Shown here: positions 1 to 8,524 of the stretch, in pieces
Numbering within the stretch: the first letter of the stretch is position 1
How the letters are laid out: each line of letters opens with the position of its first letter
Assembly (NCBI RefSeq): GCF_000023945.1
Contig: NC_013158.1
Span: forward strand, 992,001 to 1,056,000
Source of the DNA: Halorhabdus utahensis DSM 12940
GTDB taxonomy: Archaea; Halobacteriota; Halobacteria; Halobacteriales; Haloarculaceae
Reading direction: 5' to 3'
Length of the DNA: 64,000 bases
Made by a program: the position numbers and the translations under genes
The notes under the pieces: model-generated
Databases searched by the model: none
Seen by the model: only the letters and a program-made list of their open reading frames with translations
Told to the model about the DNA's origin: nothing

Positions 1-1429
1 GCAGGGAGAACTTGTCGGCGATCTCGAGGGTTGTCTCCCCCGTCGTCACCGCGTCCCAGCACTGCCCGACGAGGTCCGCGATGGCGACCGCTTCGGTCTC
101 GCCGACGGTCTCGCCTTGCCGGGCGAGCATGAGCGTGTCCTCGATGATCGACTCCATGCGATCCAATGCGTTGACGACAGGGGCGATGTGCTCGTGGTCG
201 TCGCCACACTCCTCAGCCGCCAGCGTGATTCGGCTCTGGGCGACGTTCAGCGGATTTCGGAGGTCATGAGAGATGACGCCGGCGAACTCCGCGAGTCGGT
301 CAACCTCCAGTTCGAGCTGTCGTTCCCGCTCCTTCCGAGCAGTGATGTCCCTGGCGACGCTCAAGACGGCCTCCTCGCCGAAGTACGACACCAGACTCGA
401 CGTGATCTCGACCGGGATTTGCTCGCCGGACGTCGTGAGGTGGACGGTCTCGAATGTCAACTCACCCTCGTCCCGGATCGTCTCGACCGCTTCACTGATC
501 TGGCCCGTCAGCTGGCCGGCAGTGATATCATGGGGAGTCATACCGAGCAGTTCACCCTCGTCGTATCCGAGCCGCTCACGGGCTGTCTCGTTGACGGCGA
601 GAAACTGACCGTCGAAATCGTGAACGAAAACGGCGTCGTTGATCCCGTGGAACAGGCCTTCGAAGGTGTCTCTGGTTTCCCGACGCTCGCGCTCGCGTGC
701 CCGCTGTTCGGTGACCTCCCGCAACGCGGCGACGGCACCCTCCACCGTGTCGTCGTCAGCCACGAGCGGGAAGTACCGGACGTCGAACGTGCGATCGTCG
801 CCGTCCGGGCCGGGACGCGTGATCTCGTAGGCCAGCGATTCGCCGGCCAGCGCCCGGTCGACAGCGGGCTTGATCGCTTCGAAGGTTTCGGTCCCGTAGA
901 CGTCCGCGATCGTCAGTTCAGCCGGGATCTCCTCGCCCAGGCCGTGGAATCGCCGGTAGTTTCGGTTGGCCAACTCGTAGGTGTACTCCCGGTCGACGAC
1001 TGCGAGTTGATTGGTCGAACTCTCGACGGTCTGTTCGTACCGGCGGAGGCGTCGCTCGGTTTCGGCCCGCTCGGTGACGTCCGACCCGGAGACGAGCAGG
1101 TGCGTGACCTCGCCGGCGTCGTCGCGAAGCCCGGTGACGTGCCACTTGATGCGTCGGATCTCGCCGTCCACGGTCCGGACCGTGTTCTCGTGGACGTCGA
1201 ACTCGTCGTCGTCTCTGAGGCCGTCGAGAACCGCCGGCAGACCCACGTCACTCTCCTCGGGGACGACGGTCTCGAACCAGTCCGAACCGAGCAGTTCGTC
1301 GCGATCGTACCCGAGGACCGCACACCCGCGGTCGTTGATGCGCTGGATCGTTCCCTCGATGTCCAGCACGAGCATGATCGTGGCTGCCTTCTCGAAGGCT
1401 TTCCGGGCAACTTCGTCGTCAGACGCCAT
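1..1429 (-). CDS. PAS-domain sensor histidine kinase (C-terminus beyond the left edge)
   Basis: The frame opens at ATG 1427-1429 and stays open to the left edge, so 476 codons are visible. The translation shows three consecutive PAS-like modules (about residues 8-120, 130-235 and 245-360); the first contains the typical GYDRDELLG segment and each ends in a V/A-x-D/E-I/V-T-E/A-R linker. A HisKA phosphoacceptor box follows, FAGVISHDLRNPLN, with the presumed phosphorylated histidine at about residue 388 (codon 266-268). The HATPase domain should follow but lies mostly outside the window. No membrane segment is visible, so this is probably a soluble haloarchaeal sensor kinase. The ligand is unknown and no response regulator is adjacent inside the window. 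Confidence 0.9.
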   Translation of the reverse strand, partial: MASDDEVARKAFEKAATIMLVLDIEGTIQRINDRGCAVLGYDRDELLGSDWFETVVPEESDVGLPAVLDGLRDDDEFDVHENTVRTVDGEIRRIKWHVTGLRDDAGEVTHLLVSGSDVTERAETERRLRRYEQTVESSTNQLAVVDREYTYELANRNYRRFHGLGEEIPAELTIADVYGTETFEAIKPAVDRALAGESLAYEITRPGPDGDDRTFDVRYFPLVADDDTVEGAVAALREVTEQRARERERRETRDTFEGLFHGINDAVFVHDFDGQFLAVNETARERLGYDEGELLGMTPHDITAGQLTGQISEAVETIRDEGELTFETVHLTTSGEQIPVEITSSLVSYFGEEAVLSVARDITARKERERQLELEVDRLAEFAGVISHDLRNPLNVAQSRITLAAEECGDDHEHIAPVVNALDRMESIIEDTLMLARQGETVGETEAVAIADLVGQCWDAVTTGETTLEIADKFSL

Positions 1430-1531
1430 TGGTCACGGTACGCGTCAGAACTCCTTTAAATATCGCTTCGGCCGAAAACTTGCTTCACCAGCAACTGGCG
1501 ACCCACCCCGTTCGCTGGCCACTCTCACCGG

Positions 1532-2560
1532 TCAACACGGGGCGATCCCGACGCCCTCGGCCAGCAGTTCGTGCGAGCGTAGCGCGTCGTCGTGGTCGGC
1601 GACGACCTGCTGGATCATCATCTCATCGACGCCGACCCTGTCGGCGAGTTGCTCGAGCAGTCCCGCGAGCGTCTCGGGACTCCCCGAGATGGTCCGCGGC
1701 CACTCCCCCGCCTCGAGCGTGGCCGGCGTCGGGTCGGGCACACCGTCGAGTTCGTCGATCGCTTCCTCAATTGAGGGCGTCGAGCCGACGACGCCGCGTG
1801 CCATCCGCTGGAAGGACGCCTCGGCCACCGCCCGCTTGCGCGCCGCTTCCGCGTCGGTCTCGGCGGCGATGGCGTTGACGGCGACCATCCCTTCCGGTTC
1901 GTCGATGCCGCCGTCGCTGTCGGCGGGCTCGAAATGCTCGCGGTAGGTCTCGAAGGCCTGGGTCACGAACCCGGGGCGGATGAACGCCGCGAAACAGTAG
2001 CGCAAGCCGAGTTGCCCGGCGACTTTCGCACTGGACGGGCTCGATCCGAGCACCCACGGGACCGGCGGCTCCTCGCCGGAGCGAGGGATCGCCAGGTCGC
2101 TGTAGGCGTGGTCGTCGGGAAAAGCGTCGTAGAGGTGGGCGACGACGGACTCGATCTTCTCGCGGTGCTCGGCGTCGGGGTTCTCGACACGACGCTCGGT
2201 CCCGAGGGCGCGATCGGCAGCCGGCGAGCCGTTCGCTCGGCCCAGTCCGGCGTCGATGCGGCCCGGCGCGAGTCCATCGAGCGTGCCGAAAACCTCGGCG
2301 ACCTTGTAGGGGCTGTAGTGGTTGAGCAGGACGGCTCCCGAGCCGAGCCGGATCGAGTCGGTTTCTGCCGCGAGATGGCCAAGCAGCACCTCTGGCGTCG
2401 TTCCGGCGAGGGTGTCGCCCATTGCGTGGTGTTCGGCCACCCAGACCCGCGAGTAGCCGAGTTCCTCGGCCTGTTTCGCGGCGGTGACGGTGTTCGCGTA
2501 GGCATCGGTCGCGGTGCCGCCCTCGGGGACCGGAGAGAGATCGACGATCGAGAGGTCCAT
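1532..2560 (-). CDS. LLM-class flavin-dependent oxidoreductase (luciferase-like)
   Basis: A 342-residue protein with the features of the MsnO8/luciferase-like subgroup: an N-terminal beta strand followed by ELGYSRVWVAEHHAM, then the SGAVLLNHYSPYKVAE stretch and the GRIDAGLGRA segment that lines the flavin pocket. Members are TIM-barrel monooxygenases or dehydrogenases using FMNH2 or F420. Haloarchaea make F420, so either cofactor is possible and the substrate is unknown. The ATG at 2560 gives the family's usual N-terminus (MDLSIVDLSPV). It is downstream of a long non-coding hairpin region and transcribed in the same direction as the kinase gene on its left. Confidence 0.88.
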   Translation of the reverse strand: MDLSIVDLSPVPEGGTATDAYANTVTAAKQAEELGYSRVWVAEHHAMGDTLAGTTPEVLLGHLAAETDSIRLGSGAVLLNHYSPYKVAEVFGTLDGLAPGRIDAGLGRANGSPAADRALGTERRVENPDAEHREKIESVVAHLYDAFPDDHAYSDLAIPRSGEEPPVPWVLGSSPSSAKVAGQLGLRYCFAAFIRPGFVTQAFETYREHFEPADSDGGIDEPEGMVAVNAIAAETDAEAARKRAVAEASFQRMARGVVGSTPSIEEAIDELDGVPDPTPATLEAGEWPRTISGSPETLAGLLEQLADRVGVDEMMIQQVVADHDDALRSHELLAEGVGIAPC

Positions 2561-2872
2561 AGTGGAAGGCGGGGACGGCGCGGGGTAATCGTTCGGCTCC
2601 CGGCAGTTTCGTGGCCGGAGGCTGTCCCGTCGCCCCGCCCTGGGTAGTGTGTCGTGTAGTAGGGGTCGCTGGCAACAGCCAGAAAGTCCCCCCGCTCTCA
2701 GCTGCCGCGACTCTCACGGCTCACTCCGTTCGCCGTTCGAGCGGACTGAGACGCTCACTCTGTTCGCGTCTCGCGCTCGCTGCGCTCCGGTGGGTGCTTA
2801 CGTCACCGGGAGAGCTTCGCTCTCCCGAGCCACGCGGCAGAGCCGCGGACGCCGGGGGTCGCTGCGAGCGCG

Positions 2873-2933
2873 GCCCCTTTCAGTCCCGCCCGATGCCGGT
2901 TGATCAGCCGGCCTGGGCGGGACTGAAAGGGGC
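2873..2933. repeat. Long inverted repeat with nested palindrome
   Basis: Left arm 2873-2891 (GCCCCTTTCAGTCCCGCCC) is the exact reverse complement of 2915-2933, giving a 19-bp stem. The interval contains a second stem, GCCGG 2895-2899 with CCGGC 2908-2912, and a TGATCA palindrome at its centre. This looks like a dispersed palindromic (REP-type) element rather than a terminator. Confidence 0.85.
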
Positions 2934-3025
2934 GAGTGGCTCCGGGAAGACGGCCGACGCTAGGCGCGAGGCGGCAGAGCCGCCTCGGCACGCGCGAACG
3001 GGCCCACGGCCCGTGAGCGGACACC

Positions 3026-3156
3026 GTGGTTCGAAAGAGCGAAGCTCTTTCGTCATCCCGGAAATCTCTGATTTCCGGAGACAACGCAGTGAGGAGCGTG
3101 GTTCGAGACGGACGAAGTCCGTCTCGTCATCCCGGAAATCTTCGATTTCCGGAGAC
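3026..3156. repeat. Two tandem double-hairpin units with compensatory arm changes
   Basis: Unit 1 (3026-3082) and unit 2 (3098-3156) share the frame gtggttcga - hairpin - tcatc - hairpin - agac. The second hairpin is nearly identical in both (CCGGAAATC arms; loop TCT or TTC). The first hairpin differs in sequence but keeps perfect pairing: CGAAAGAGC/GCTCTTTCG in unit 1 and CGAGACGGAC/GTCCGTCTCG in unit 2, both around a GAA loop. Retained pairing despite arm divergence points to a conserved structure. Confidence 0.85.
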
Positions 3157-3279
3157 AGCGAGGGCCTCGACCGGAGCCACTCGGGGCTTTCTGGCTGTTT
3201 CCAACCGCGCTCGCTCAACTAAACACCACCCCGCCGCGGGACAACGGGCTTTTGCGCGTCCATTCCGTACCGCGGCGTA

Positions 3280-4110
3280 ATGGAATCCACCCAGCGGTCC
3301 GTCGAGGACAAACTCGCGGCGGCCCGCGCCGATCTGGCCGAGCGCGACGGCGTCCTCGTGGCATTTTCGGGCGGGGTCGATTCGAGCGTCGTCGCCGCGA
3401 TCGCCGAAGACGCACTGGGCGCGGACGCGGTCGCCTGTACGGCCAGAAGCGAGACGCTCCCCGAGGCCGAACTGCAGGAGGCCAAGCGTGTCGCCGAGGA
3501 GATCGGCATCCGCCACGATATCGTCGAGTTCTCCGAACTCGAAAGCGAGGCGTTCATCGAAAACGACGGCGATCGGTGCTATCACTGCCGGTCGATGCGC
3601 CTCTCCGCGATGTACGACCGGGCGAAGGAACTCGACATCGAGACGGTCTGTGACGGGACGAACGCCGCCGACCCCGGCGAGGGACACCGCCCCGGATTGC
3701 AGGCCGTCGAGGAACTCGACGCGACCTCACCGCTGCTCGAACACGATATCACGAAGGAAGAAGTCCGGGAGATCGCCGACCACTACGACCTCTCGGTCGC
3801 CGAGAAGCCGTCGATGGCGTGTCTCTCCTCGCGGATCCCGACCGGGCTGGAAGTCACCGAGGAGAAACTCACGCGGATCGAACAGGCCGAACGTGTCCTC
3901 CGGACCTGGGGCTTCGAGCAGTTCCGCGTCCGCGATCACGACGGCATCGCCCGGATCGAGGTCGGCGAGGAGGAACTCGAGGCGGCGCTCGATCCGGAGT
4001 TCGTCGCCGCGGCGCGCGAACACATCGGCGATCTGGGATTCGAGCACGTCACGCTCGACCTGGAGGGGTATCGGACGGGAAGTGTGAGCCCGGCGAGCGA
4101 AGACGACTGA
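3280..4110 (+). CDS. larE: LarE-type ATP-dependent sacrificial sulfur transferase
   Basis: A 276-residue adenine-nucleotide alpha-hydrolase with the PP-loop AFSGGVDSSVV near residue 30, the LarE-typical RCYHCR motif and the MACLSSRIPTG motif near residue 180. In characterised LarE the cysteine of the latter motif donates its sulfur to the pyridinium dithiocarboxylate precursor of the nickel-pincer nucleotide used by lactate racemase-type enzymes. ATG 3280 gives the expected length. No larB, larC or larA lies in the window, so its client enzyme is encoded elsewhere. Some LarE-like proteins have other sulfur-transfer roles, so the exact product is inferred from family. Confidence 0.9.
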   Translation: MESTQRSVEDKLAAARADLAERDGVLVAFSGGVDSSVVAAIAEDALGADAVACTARSETLPEAELQEAKRVAEEIGIRHDIVEFSELESEAFIENDGDRCYHCRSMRLSAMYDRAKELDIETVCDGTNAADPGEGHRPGLQAVEELDATSPLLEHDITKEEVREIADHYDLSVAEKPSMACLSSRIPTGLEVTEEKLTRIEQAERVLRTWGFEQFRVRDHDGIARIEVGEEELEAALDPEFVAAAREHIGDLGFEHVTLDLEGYRTGSVSPASEDD

Positions 4111-4276
4111 TCGGTCGCTACGTGTGGATTTCGAGCGAGTGGTCTACTGCTGACGATCAGTTGTTGGACGGCAGTCACGAGATGCCGTCTGGCGCGTGGG
4201 ATATCTTCGGTCTAAGTTGGACGGAAAATCCGAATCGACCAGTAGAATCAAGTACCAGTCTCAAGAGCATACGAGT

Positions 4277-5482
4277 ATGATATCGCGCCGTCACGTCCTG
4301 ATTTCGCTCGGCGCTTCTGTCACAGGGGCCGTCGCTGGTTGTTCGAGTAGCGGCGACGACGAACCAGCAAACACCGACACAGCAATCGGCACGCCGGTCC
4401 ACACCTACACCGAGCACCAGCCGAACGAAACAGAAGTTGAAGTCGAAACACCGAACGGAACAACCACAGTCAGGAACGAAACCACACCAGAAAACACAAC
4501 CACTCCAGACAACACGACAACTCCGGAAAACACTACAACCCCTGACAATACAACCACTCCAGAAAATACTACAACACCAGACAATACTACAACTCCGGAG
4601 GAAACAGTCCCTGTCCACGACTACGAACCATCACAAATCAACGCCGGAGACATCCACGCACAGAGACTGGAAGAATCCAAACCAGAAAGCACGAGCTCAA
4701 CAATCAGACGAATCGACTTGGAAGAAATCCAGTCATACGACACCAGAACAGAACAACTCACAGAACTCGCCGTCCAAGTCTCAAAAATAACAGGAGACAG
4801 AGACGCCGCCGCAGACGCAATCAACTACATCGCACTAACAGAACTCGACTGGACCAACGAAGACAACTTCCGCGGCAACCACACCCGATTCTACAACGGC
4901 GGCCCCGGCGACTGGACACAACTCCTCTACCAAACACAAGAAGACGAACAAAAACAATTCGACGCATTCAGCCCCCAAGCCAACGTCACCGACAAAAACA
5001 ACATGATCCAAAACGTACCCGAAGACAGCTACTTCGATGACAGCGGAACTGCTACAAGATCATACTTTGATAAGAGTGCTTTCGATACAGATCATCCGGA
5101 ATGGGGCTCAAAAGATTGGGAAGGCTGGCATGAAAACCTGCATCAGGTGATTTACGGAGATACAATAGACCTCATCAACCACGACGACTTTATTGCATCT
5201 GAAAACTTTGAAATAGGATTCACTGATGCAGGCTTTGAACTCCTCGAAAGAGAGTTTGAAGAGTTTGACGGTTGGGAGTTCCTCGACCACATCAACGAGG
5301 AGTATGAGAAAGCCAGACAGGGCGTCCAGGAATATGAACACGCTCTTGAAGATGATGAGTACCTGAGAGTCGGTGCCAACATTGAGCAAGTTGACGACAT
5401 AGAAGAAGCCGAATTCCTGTACGACGTCGGCGATTTGGAGGAGTGGGAGACGGGAGCCGGAATGGCTCCTTCACCCTCCTAA
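4277..5482 (+). CDS. Putative secreted lipoprotein with Thr-Pro-Glu/Asp-Asn repeat linker
   Basis: Starting at ATG 4277 the protein begins MISRRHVLISLGASVTGAVAGC: a twin-arginine signal with a lipobox (A-G-C), as in haloarchaeal Tat lipoproteins. An in-frame upstream GTG at 4196 would bury the signal and is rejected. Residues about 70-110 are seven hexapeptide repeats of the type TTPENT/TTPDNT, presumably an extended, possibly glycosylated stalk. The remaining roughly 290 residues are acidic and of no fold I recognise. Codon use is strikingly A-rich from about 4480 to 5040 (AAC, ACA, GAA, AGA codons), unlike larE upstream, which suggests acquisition from elsewhere. Function unknown; it should be anchored outside the membrane. 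Confidence 0.8.
   Translation: MISRRHVLISLGASVTGAVAGCSSSGDDEPANTDTAIGTPVHTYTEHQPNETEVEVETPNGTTTVRNETTPENTTTPDNTTTPENTTTPDNTTTPENTTTPDNTTTPEETVPVHDYEPSQINAGDIHAQRLEESKPESTSSTIRRIDLEEIQSYDTRTEQLTELAVQVSKITGDRDAAADAINYIALTELDWTNEDNFRGNHTRFYNGGPGDWTQLLYQTQEDEQKQFDAFSPQANVTDKNNMIQNVPEDSYFDDSGTATRSYFDKSAFDTDHPEWGSKDWEGWHENLHQVIYGDTIDLINHDDFIASENFEIGFTDAGFELLEREFEEFDGWEFLDHINEEYEKARQGVQEYEHALEDDEYLRVGANIEQVDDIEEAEFLYDVGDLEEWETGAGMAPSPS
4481..4602 (+). repeat. 18-bp-period coding tandem repeat
   Basis: Seven degenerate copies of an 18-bp unit encode alternating TTPENT and TTPDNT hexapeptides within the lipoprotein gene. Third positions vary between copies while the peptide is kept, so the array is old or under selection at the protein level. 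Confidence 0.85.
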
Positions 5483-5491
5483 TCTTCCTCC

Positions 5492-6133
5492 TTAACAGCT
5501 ATCAGTAAACGTTTTACAGAATACTCTTGGATTTCTCCTTATTGGATTCAACCCTCCTGTTTCGGCGGGGAAGTCGGTGAAGATGTCGGTGTTGGTGCTG
5601 GAGGTGTATTGGTCAAGTTCGTTTTCTTCCGTGTTGAGCGGTGTGCCCGGATTGAAGTTGATTAGTCCGCCGTAGTCTGTTGGTGATTCGGCGGGGATTC
5701 CTTCGATGATTGTTCCTTGAAGCGGTACGTCGTCACTCCATCCTGCAGCGTTGGTGCCACGCCAGGAGTTGTGAACCGGTAAAAGATCAATACCCGTGTT
5801 CTGAGCGAATCCGTACAGGCATTTGAACCTTGACTTGTTTTCTCGGGACAGTCCGTTCCGTTCCGGGATCTCGGTGACGACCCGGGTTGGTTCGCCGTCA
5901 CCGAGTTCGACCGTTGCCGTCGTGTTCGATACTATTTCCGCGTCTTGCCTGTTGGGAATGTCTGTGCCTTGGAAGCATTGCGCGACGACTTTGACACTGT
6001 TTTCGACATCCGGGTGCTGGTCGGCGTCGGCGGGGATGCCACGGGCTTGCTCCCAGTTCCGCATCTCCGAGTCGTTGATCTGGAAGCCGACCGGTTGACC
6101 GGAAAGCGTCTCCCGCAGGCCGCTAGGATGCAA
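5492..6133 (-). CDS. Uncharacterised protein following an HTH gene; start codon unclear
   Basis: About 213 residues, acidic, no signal peptide, no membrane segment and no motif I recognise. It lies 24 nt downstream of the HTH gene and in the same reading frame, separated by the TAG at 6158-6160. No ATG or GTG exists between that stop and the body of the protein. The possible starts are TTG 6131-6133 (with GGAG only two bases away) or ATG 6062-6064. This suggests either a TTG start with translational coupling or decay of an upstream part. The orientation is convergent with the lipoprotein gene, whose stop is 10 nt away. Confidence 0.55.
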   Translation of the reverse strand: MHPSGLRETLSGQPVGFQINDSEMRNWEQARGIPADADQHPDVENSVKVVAQCFQGTDIPNRQDAEIVSNTTATVELGDGEPTRVVTEIPERNGLSRENKSRFKCLYGFAQNTGIDLLPVHNSWRGTNAAGWSDDVPLQGTIIEGIPAESPTDYGGLINFNPGTPLNTEENELDQYTSSTNTDIFTDFPAETGGLNPIRRNPRVFCKTFTDSC

Positions 6134-6157
6134 CTCTCCTGCGGGCCGATACTCGTT

Positions 6158-6571
6158 CTATTCATCGTGATCGCCGATCTCGTCTTCCAACGCCGCAAGT
6201 TCGGCATCGGTTTTCTCGTCAGTACGATCTGCAGCGATCTGTTTCTCGGGCGCTTCCGGCGTGGCGTCCGCATCGCGGTGGTGACCGAACAGTCGATGTG
6301 CCTGCTCAAGGCTAGAGACATACCGTCGAATGTCATCTCGTTCGCCCAGGGCGTGGTAGTAGCCGTCGTCGGTTTTCCCGACGTAATCGTCGTCGTACAG
6401 CCGTTTGAGTGTCGTCGTGGCGGTCCCTCGCGGGATGTCGAGGGCTTCCGTGATGTCCTTCGGCGAATATCCCCACTCGGGGTTTCGATAGAGGTACGCG
6501 ACGATATCCGACTTCGTGGTCCCTGGCCGAAGGGTAAGGTCGGAATCGTGATCGTTGAGGAGGACCGGCAT
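6158..6571 (-). CDS. MarR-type winged-helix regulator, orphan antitoxin-like
   Basis: A winged HTH spans roughly residues 20-75: TKSDIVAYLYRNPEWGY, SPKDITEALDIPRGTATTTL, then LYDDDYVGKTDDGYYHAL as the wing. The C-terminus is an acidic helical tail. From memory, haloarchaeal homologues of this layout often precede a PemK/MazF-family toxin gene; here the next gene is not recognisable as a toxin. The start is ambiguous: TTG 6590-6592 would add TTFDYN, but a TATA-like element at 6597-6604 is 29 nt from ATG 6569-6571, which suits a leaderless transcript starting there. Confidence 0.72.
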   Translation of the reverse strand: MPVLLNDHDSDLTLRPGTTKSDIVAYLYRNPEWGYSPKDITEALDIPRGTATTTLKRLYDDDYVGKTDDGYYHALGERDDIRRYVSSLEQAHRLFGHHRDADATPEAPEKQIAADRTDEKTDAELAALEDEIGDHDE

Positions 6572-6596
6572 ATTGTAATCAAATGTAGTCAATTGT

Positions 6597-6604
6597 AGTA
6601 TAAG
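6597..6604 (-). promoter_or_regulatory. TATA box and operator-like repeats of the HTH gene
   Basis: On the minus strand CTTATACT lies 29 nt before ATG 6571. Immediately downstream are the related words CTACAATTGA, CTACATTTGA and TTACAATATG, spaced about 10 nt apart over 6570-6596. Repeats placed between TATA box and start would suit autorepression by the encoded winged-helix protein. Confidence 0.5.
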
Positions 6605-6709
6605 AGTATTTCGGTCAGTTCACACGGTAACTGGCCTGACCGGGACGCGGAAACATCGCTCGCAATCGTCTGACAGTTGCGTGACGGTTGGCCAACCGAC
6701 TGCAATCGA

Positions 6710-8395
6710 TCATCGATCGAGGGGCAATCGCTGGCCTTGTTCCGGCCGAACATACCGCCAGATAGCAAGCGTCACTTCGAAAGCGACGATCAGCCCGCCG
6801 GCCAGTGCTGCGGCCTCGACCGGCGCGAGCGCGATCTCGTTCGCGCGATCCAGCAGGAACGGCTCCGGGCTCGCGAAGTATCCGATCGTCAGCGAGAGAA
6901 TCCAGACCGGCGCGCGGAGTCGGAACAGCGACACACGGCCCGTGAACAGCACCTGCTTGAGCCGCCCCATCGACAGCAGCCGGATCGCCAGAAACACCAG
7001 CAGTTCGTAGGTCGCGATGAGCGCGCCGCCGACGACGACCGGCGTCATGCCGAGCAGGCCGTTGCTCTCGATGAAGCCACTGACCACGCCGGGCAGTTGC
7101 TCGTAATACCCCGCCGGAAGCGGGGCGTCGCTGGCGAGATAGCCGGTGACGAGAGCGAGGAGCCAGGCGTAGGGCCGGCGAGCCGCGATGCTTTCGGGGG
7201 AAGGGAGGATTCCATCGGACCCAGTCCAGGACAGCAGGAGGAGTGTCCCCTCGAACAGCGCGATCATCGTGGCGGCGACGATGAACGGGGCCATCCCGGT
7301 CGGATCGGGGTTGAAAATGAACGCGATCCCGCCGAAGGCCGCCCAGAACAGGAGTCGACGGTCAGCCAGCCACTGCCTCGAAGTCACGCCCATCATGATC
7401 GCGAGCATGATGAACAGCGGAATCTGGAAGATGGCCGCGAAAAAGCCCATCATCAGGACCATCAGATCGAACGTCTCGGTGAGGGCGAAGGCGATGTCCG
7501 CCGCGCTCTCGGAGTAGTACAGGAAGTACGTGAAGATCGCGGGGAGGACCAGGATGTACGAAAAGGCCAGTCCAACCGTGGCGAGTATAAGACTCGTCGG
7601 CACGGCGGCGAGATAGTATCGGCGCTCGCGGGGGAACAGCCCGGGGCGCATGAACAGGTACGTCTCGTAGACGAAGGCAGGGAGCGCGACGACGAACCCG
7701 GCAAGCGTCGCGACCTTGAACCGCGCCAGGATCGTCGCGACCGGATTGTAGACGCGTGGACAGGCCGGCTTGATCGTCACGCCCGCGGGTGTCACGACCG
7801 TCCCCGTCGTCGGGCATTGCTCGAAGGTTCCCGGCAAGAAGGAATACCAGATTGTGTTGATGATCTGCTCGCCGAAAGGAAAGACGACGGCACTCACACC
7901 GGCCATCAACACCAGCACGACGCCGAGACGACGCACCATCTCCTCGATGTGATCGGCCAGCGGCATCTCCTCGTCATCCGGTGCCTTGTTGTCATCGACC
8001 GGTTCGGTCGGATCGGACTCGAAGGTGGGGCGTGGCGGCTCCTGATCAGGTGGTTCGTCCGCCGTCCGAACCGGCTCCATCGAGTTGATCGTGCCGTTGC
8101 CGTCCGCTGACTCCGCACCCGTACCGTCACCGTCCTCGTCGTCTGCCCCTGAATCGTCCTCCGTGGCGTCGTCCGTCTCGGGGTCGGCATCCGTCTCGTC
8201 GTCTGTCCCACCGGAACGATCTTCGACCCCGGCTTCGTCATCGGGTTCGGCTGACTCGTCCCGATCGAGAGTCGAATCATCGGATCCGTCGGCCGTCCCG
8301 GGAGAATCGACGGCGTCGTCCCTCGCCGAGTCGGGGCTGTCGCGTCCGTTCTCGGATGGATCCTCGGAGTCGTCGGGACCGTCGCCGTCGGTCAT
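6710..8395 (-). CDS. tatCo: Sec-independent translocase TatC with long acidic N-terminus
   Basis: Using ATG 8393-8395 (MTDGDG) the protein has 561 residues. The first roughly 150 are almost entirely Asp, Glu, Ser and Thr and presumably lie in the cytoplasm. The TatC domain follows: DHIEEMVRRLGVVLVL opens the first membrane segment, and FMRPGLFPRERRYY carries the conserved TatC loop glutamate. Six TatC helices are followed by about four further predicted helices at the C-terminus. Haloarchaea export most secreted proteins through Tat, and TatCo is the conventional TatC of that system. It is divergent from the tatCt gene across a 129-bp promoter region. No tatA gene is in the window. Confidence 0.92.
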   Translation of the reverse strand: MTDGDGPDDSEDPSENGRDSPDSARDDAVDSPGTADGSDDSTLDRDESAEPDDEAGVEDRSGGTDDETDADPETDDATEDDSGADDEDGDGTGAESADGNGTINSMEPVRTADEPPDQEPPRPTFESDPTEPVDDNKAPDDEEMPLADHIEEMVRRLGVVLVLMAGVSAVVFPFGEQIINTIWYSFLPGTFEQCPTTGTVVTPAGVTIKPACPRVYNPVATILARFKVATLAGFVVALPAFVYETYLFMRPGLFPRERRYYLAAVPTSLILATVGLAFSYILVLPAIFTYFLYYSESAADIAFALTETFDLMVLMMGFFAAIFQIPLFIMLAIMMGVTSRQWLADRRLLFWAAFGGIAFIFNPDPTGMAPFIVAATMIALFEGTLLLLSWTGSDGILPSPESIAARRPYAWLLALVTGYLASDAPLPAGYYEQLPGVVSGFIESNGLLGMTPVVVGGALIATYELLVFLAIRLLSMGRLKQVLFTGRVSLFRLRAPVWILSLTIGYFASPEPFLLDRANEIALAPVEAAALAGGLIVAFEVTLAIWRYVRPEQGQRLPLDR

Positions 8396-8524
8396 CGTTT
8401 CGTCGGGTTTGCACCCTCTTGTTGTAAGCCTTCTTTTCGCGTCCGGGTAGCCCCTCCCCACGGGCAAGCCGATACGTCGATGAATAAATTGATAACGGCG
8501 AGTTCGTTACTCCTCCGAACGAAG

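Larger units (their letters stand above)
2561..3279. other. 719-bp intergenic region made of hairpins, no gene supported
   Basis: No frame here has haloarchaeal coding character. The stretch is instead packed with perfect inverted repeats: 2808-2826 (GGGAGAG arms around CTTCG), 2833-2847, 2873-2933 (19-bp arms), 2968-2986, 2998-3014, 3032-3052, 3058-3078, 3104-3126 and 3132-3152. Most have 3-5 nt loops. It separates the divergently transcribed oxidoreductase and larE genes, so simple termination is not needed here. Confidence 0.75.

Noticed and set aside
116-1459. Long plus-strand open frame opposite the histidine kinase
   Set aside because: It is the mirror of a real minus-strand gene; GC-rich acidic genes leave the opposite frame open. 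The minus-strand product has clear PAS and HisKA domains.
6677-8110. 477-codon plus-strand frame across tatCo
   Set aside because: Shadow of the TatC gene, whose helices and conserved motifs are clear.
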